Assembly (NCBI GenBank): GCA_964558975.1
Contig: CAZLFQ010000003.1
Location: forward strand, 99,933-163,932
Direction: 5' to 3'
DNA from: CAZLFQ01 sp964558975
Lineage (GTDB): Bacteria; Pseudomonadota; Alphaproteobacteria; Rickettsiales; Midichloriaceae
Length of the DNA: 64,000 bases
Shown here: positions 62,373 through 64,000 of the stretch, piece after piece
How positions within the stretch are numbered: the first letter of the stretch is position 1
Layout: each line of letters begins with the position of its first letter
Made by a program: the position numbers and the translations under genes
The notes under the pieces: model-generated
Databases searched by the model: none
Told to the model about the DNA's origin: nothing
Seen by the model: only the letters and a program-made list of their open reading frames with translations

Positions 62373-64000
62373 ATGGCGAGAAATAAAAATAAAATAAGCG
62401 CTCCTGTTCAAGATACGTCAATAAGTAAATTTGCTCCTACACCTGAACAAGTGGCGATGTTTGAAGAATATGGCCTTAATGAGTTGTTGCAGGCATGTGT
62501 TCTTGGCGATTTAGATCTGTTTAGAGCAAATTTATCATCTAAAGGAAGGCAAATAAGTATAAAAGATGCAAAGGAAGGAAGCGATGCGATCCTGTGGGCA
62601 TGTTATGCTGGTCAATCGCATATCGTTGATGAGATTCTAAAAAAAGATGCTTCAAAAATTAACTCAAAAAACAATAAAGGTACAAATGCTTTACAAATGG
62701 CCTGCGAATTTGGTGGGCTAGAACTAGCAAAAAAATTATATAATATAAAGCCAAGCTTATTAAAGCATAGGGATCAAGGTGGCAACACCGTTATGCACTA
62801 TGCCTGCAAAGGAAAAATTATAGCTATTATTGAGTGGGTTAATGGCTTAGATAACCAGCAATTAAATAGCGAAAATTCTTCTAAAGAAACGCCATTGCAA
62901 TATGTTTTAAATTTAAGTGATGATGTAACTGAGGAATTCACAAACGCAATACTTGATTTACAATCAGGAAGTGGACCGACTATTGAGCAAGTTTTGAATA
63001 GTTTATCTGATGATAACTCGTCAAGTGATGATGAGATGGAATCGAAAGAAAGACCATCTAAAAGAGCCGCTGTAACAACATCTGAAAATAGCGATACTTC
63101 AGTTGCATCTGCGACAGTTAGCAATAATTCGTCTCATGTTTTACCACATAAAAAAAGGCTTGTTCAGAAAGCGATGCAAGATGGTGCAGATCAGCAACAA
63201 GTTCAAGATACTAAATCTGCTTCAACAAGACAACATCAAGTGGTTGATGATTTTAGCGATGATGATATTGAGATAATAAACACAGCTTCAAGCTCAACAG
63301 TTGCATCTACAAGTGAGCGCAGTACTAGCAATAAAAGAAAATTGAGTTCAACTGAAATAACTACACCCGCTAAAGTGACAGCTAAGTCTAGAAGTGCAGA
63401 ATCAGAAAAAGAAAGTACACCAGTTTCCTCAAACAATAACACTGTTTCAGTTGGTATTAAAAAGCATTTCTTTATTCATATGAGAGAAGGAAAATTACTT
63501 TCAGTTCAGAATTTTATAAAACGTCACCCTGATTTGATGGATGTTTCCAATGAATGGTATGGAAGTATTTATCATATGGCATGTAAGTATAATCAATGGA
63601 ATATTATAGAATGGTTATTAGAGCAAAAACCTGAGTTTCTCGATTCTGTAAATAAAAAGGGTCAAAAAGGATACGATCTTGCAAACGCTGAAACAAAGGC
63701 AAAATTGGATGCTTATAAGAATCAATTACAGCCAATTAATCCAGTTGCAAGCTCAGCAGTAGCATCGACAAGTGCAAATATTATTGTGCCTCAGCAGCCT
63801 CCTGTACCTCAGCCAACCAGAGAGCAATTGGGAAAGCAACTTTTTGAATCCGCTTTGAAAGGTGATATTAACGCTGTTAAAAGTATCTTAGATAAAAACC
63901 CAGATTTACCTTTTGCAAATAAAGATGGCGTTACAGCACTTATGGTGGCGAGTCAGAATGGTCATATAGCAGTAGTAAAAGAGTTGTTATCCAAAGATAA
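62373..64000 (+). CDS. Ankyrin-repeat protein with disordered acidic/basic linkers, partial
   Basis: The ATG at 62373 opens a frame that runs without stop to the window end; 542 residues are visible. Ankyrin repeats lie near residues 45-150 (SDAILWACYAGQSHIVDEIL, GTNALQMACEFGGLELAKKL, GNTVMHYACKGK), 360-450 and 485-542. Between them is a Ser/Thr/Asp-rich disordered stretch with basic clusters HKKRL and NKRKL and an acidic-hydrophobic patch DDFSDDDIEIINT. It is a paralog of the previous gene. Basic clusters and the acidic patch would fit a host-nucleus effector, which is inference. Confidence 0.88.
   Translation, partial: MARNKNKISAPVQDTSISKFAPTPEQVAMFEEYGLNELLQACVLGDLDLFRANLSSKGRQISIKDAKEGSDAILWACYAGQSHIVDEILKKDASKINSKNNKGTNALQMACEFGGLELAKKLYNIKPSLLKHRDQGGNTVMHYACKGKIIAIIEWVNGLDNQQLNSENSSKETPLQYVLNLSDDVTEEFTNAILDLQSGSGPTIEQVLNSLSDDNSSSDDEMESKERPSKRAAVTTSENSDTSVASATVSNNSSHVLPHKKRLVQKAMQDGADQQQVQDTKSASTRQHQVVDDFSDDDIEIINTASSSTVASTSERSTSNKRKLSSTEITTPAKVTAKSRSAESEKESTPVSSNNNTVSVGIKKHFFIHMREGKLLSVQNFIKRHPDLMDVSNEWYGSIYHMACKYNQWNIIEWLLEQKPEFLDSVNKKGQKGYDLANAETKAKLDAYKNQLQPINPVASSAVASTSANIIVPQQPPVPQPTREQLGKQLFESALKGDINAVKSILDKNPDLPFANKDGVTALMVASQNGHIAVVKELLSKD

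Noticed and set aside
1..64000. CRISPR arrays, insertion sequences, rRNA genes
   Set aside because: I looked for regularly spaced repeats, transposase motifs and rRNA signatures and saw none in this window.

Overview
The window is AT-rich, densely coded DNA from an alphaproteobacterium, most likely a Rickettsiales member of the Midichloriaceae or Deianiraeaceae type. Supporting signs are a virB10-virB11-virD4 block, a circularly permuted (two-piece) tmRNA gene, a DUF1013/TrcR cell-cycle regulator, an alphaproteobacterial SspB, a GTA-type TIM-barrel protein, and several ankyrin-repeat genes. A MotA stator gene, four prepilin genes, a phasin and class A PBP1 point to a lineage less reduced than Rickettsia. 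The species cannot be named from this sequence alone.

Layout. 1-3300: end of a type IV secretion operon (virB10 partial, virB11, virD4). 3303-8420: SbmA/YddA-like ABC transporter, then a three-gene run (spermidine-synthase-like membrane protein, methyltransferase, UDP-glucuronate-epimerase-like protein). 8425-13666: hypothetical gene, hemC, rnj, ppa, trhO, recR. 13808-18178: membrane protein, SDR reductase, Kef-type antiporter and an unknown gene. 18266-28554: charged secreted helix protein, two large modular prepilins, corA, motA, sspB, folB, rpsD, ccmB-like gene, GTA TIM-barrel protein, exonuclease. 28731-38672: malic enzyme split by a frameshift, EamA transporter, large unknown protein, hisS, MHS transporter, glycosyltransferase, RlmI-like methyltransferase. 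38749-43805: tandem unknown paralogs and a hybrid histidine kinase/response-regulator operon. 44035-44346: tmRNA. 44570-49756: trcR, mdh, small genes, large ankyrin protein. 49777-51573: tRNA-Thr and three sequon-rich, single-span membrane proteins. 51633-57836: pbp1A, tsaE, folE, a two-gene unknown operon, phasin, truA. 57915-61190: tRNA-Tyr, two convergent prepilins, tRNA-Gly, tuf. 61308-64000: two ankyrin genes, the second running off the window.

The most interesting observation is regulatory. TTAA-N7-TTAA boxes, the CtrA consensus, sit 42-68 bp upstream of two prepilin genes, an ankyrin gene and an unknown operon, with a one-mismatch box before the tandem unknown paralogs. This suggests that host-interaction and surface genes form a cell-cycle-timed CtrA regulon. 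A second shared motif (TTGCATTGCA-N7-GCGTTG) links mdh and the phasin gene. The trio of eukaryote-like membrane proteins at 49966-51573 is the best candidate for an undescribed effector family. hemC and the malic enzyme both carry C-terminal lesions, suggesting slow gene decay.
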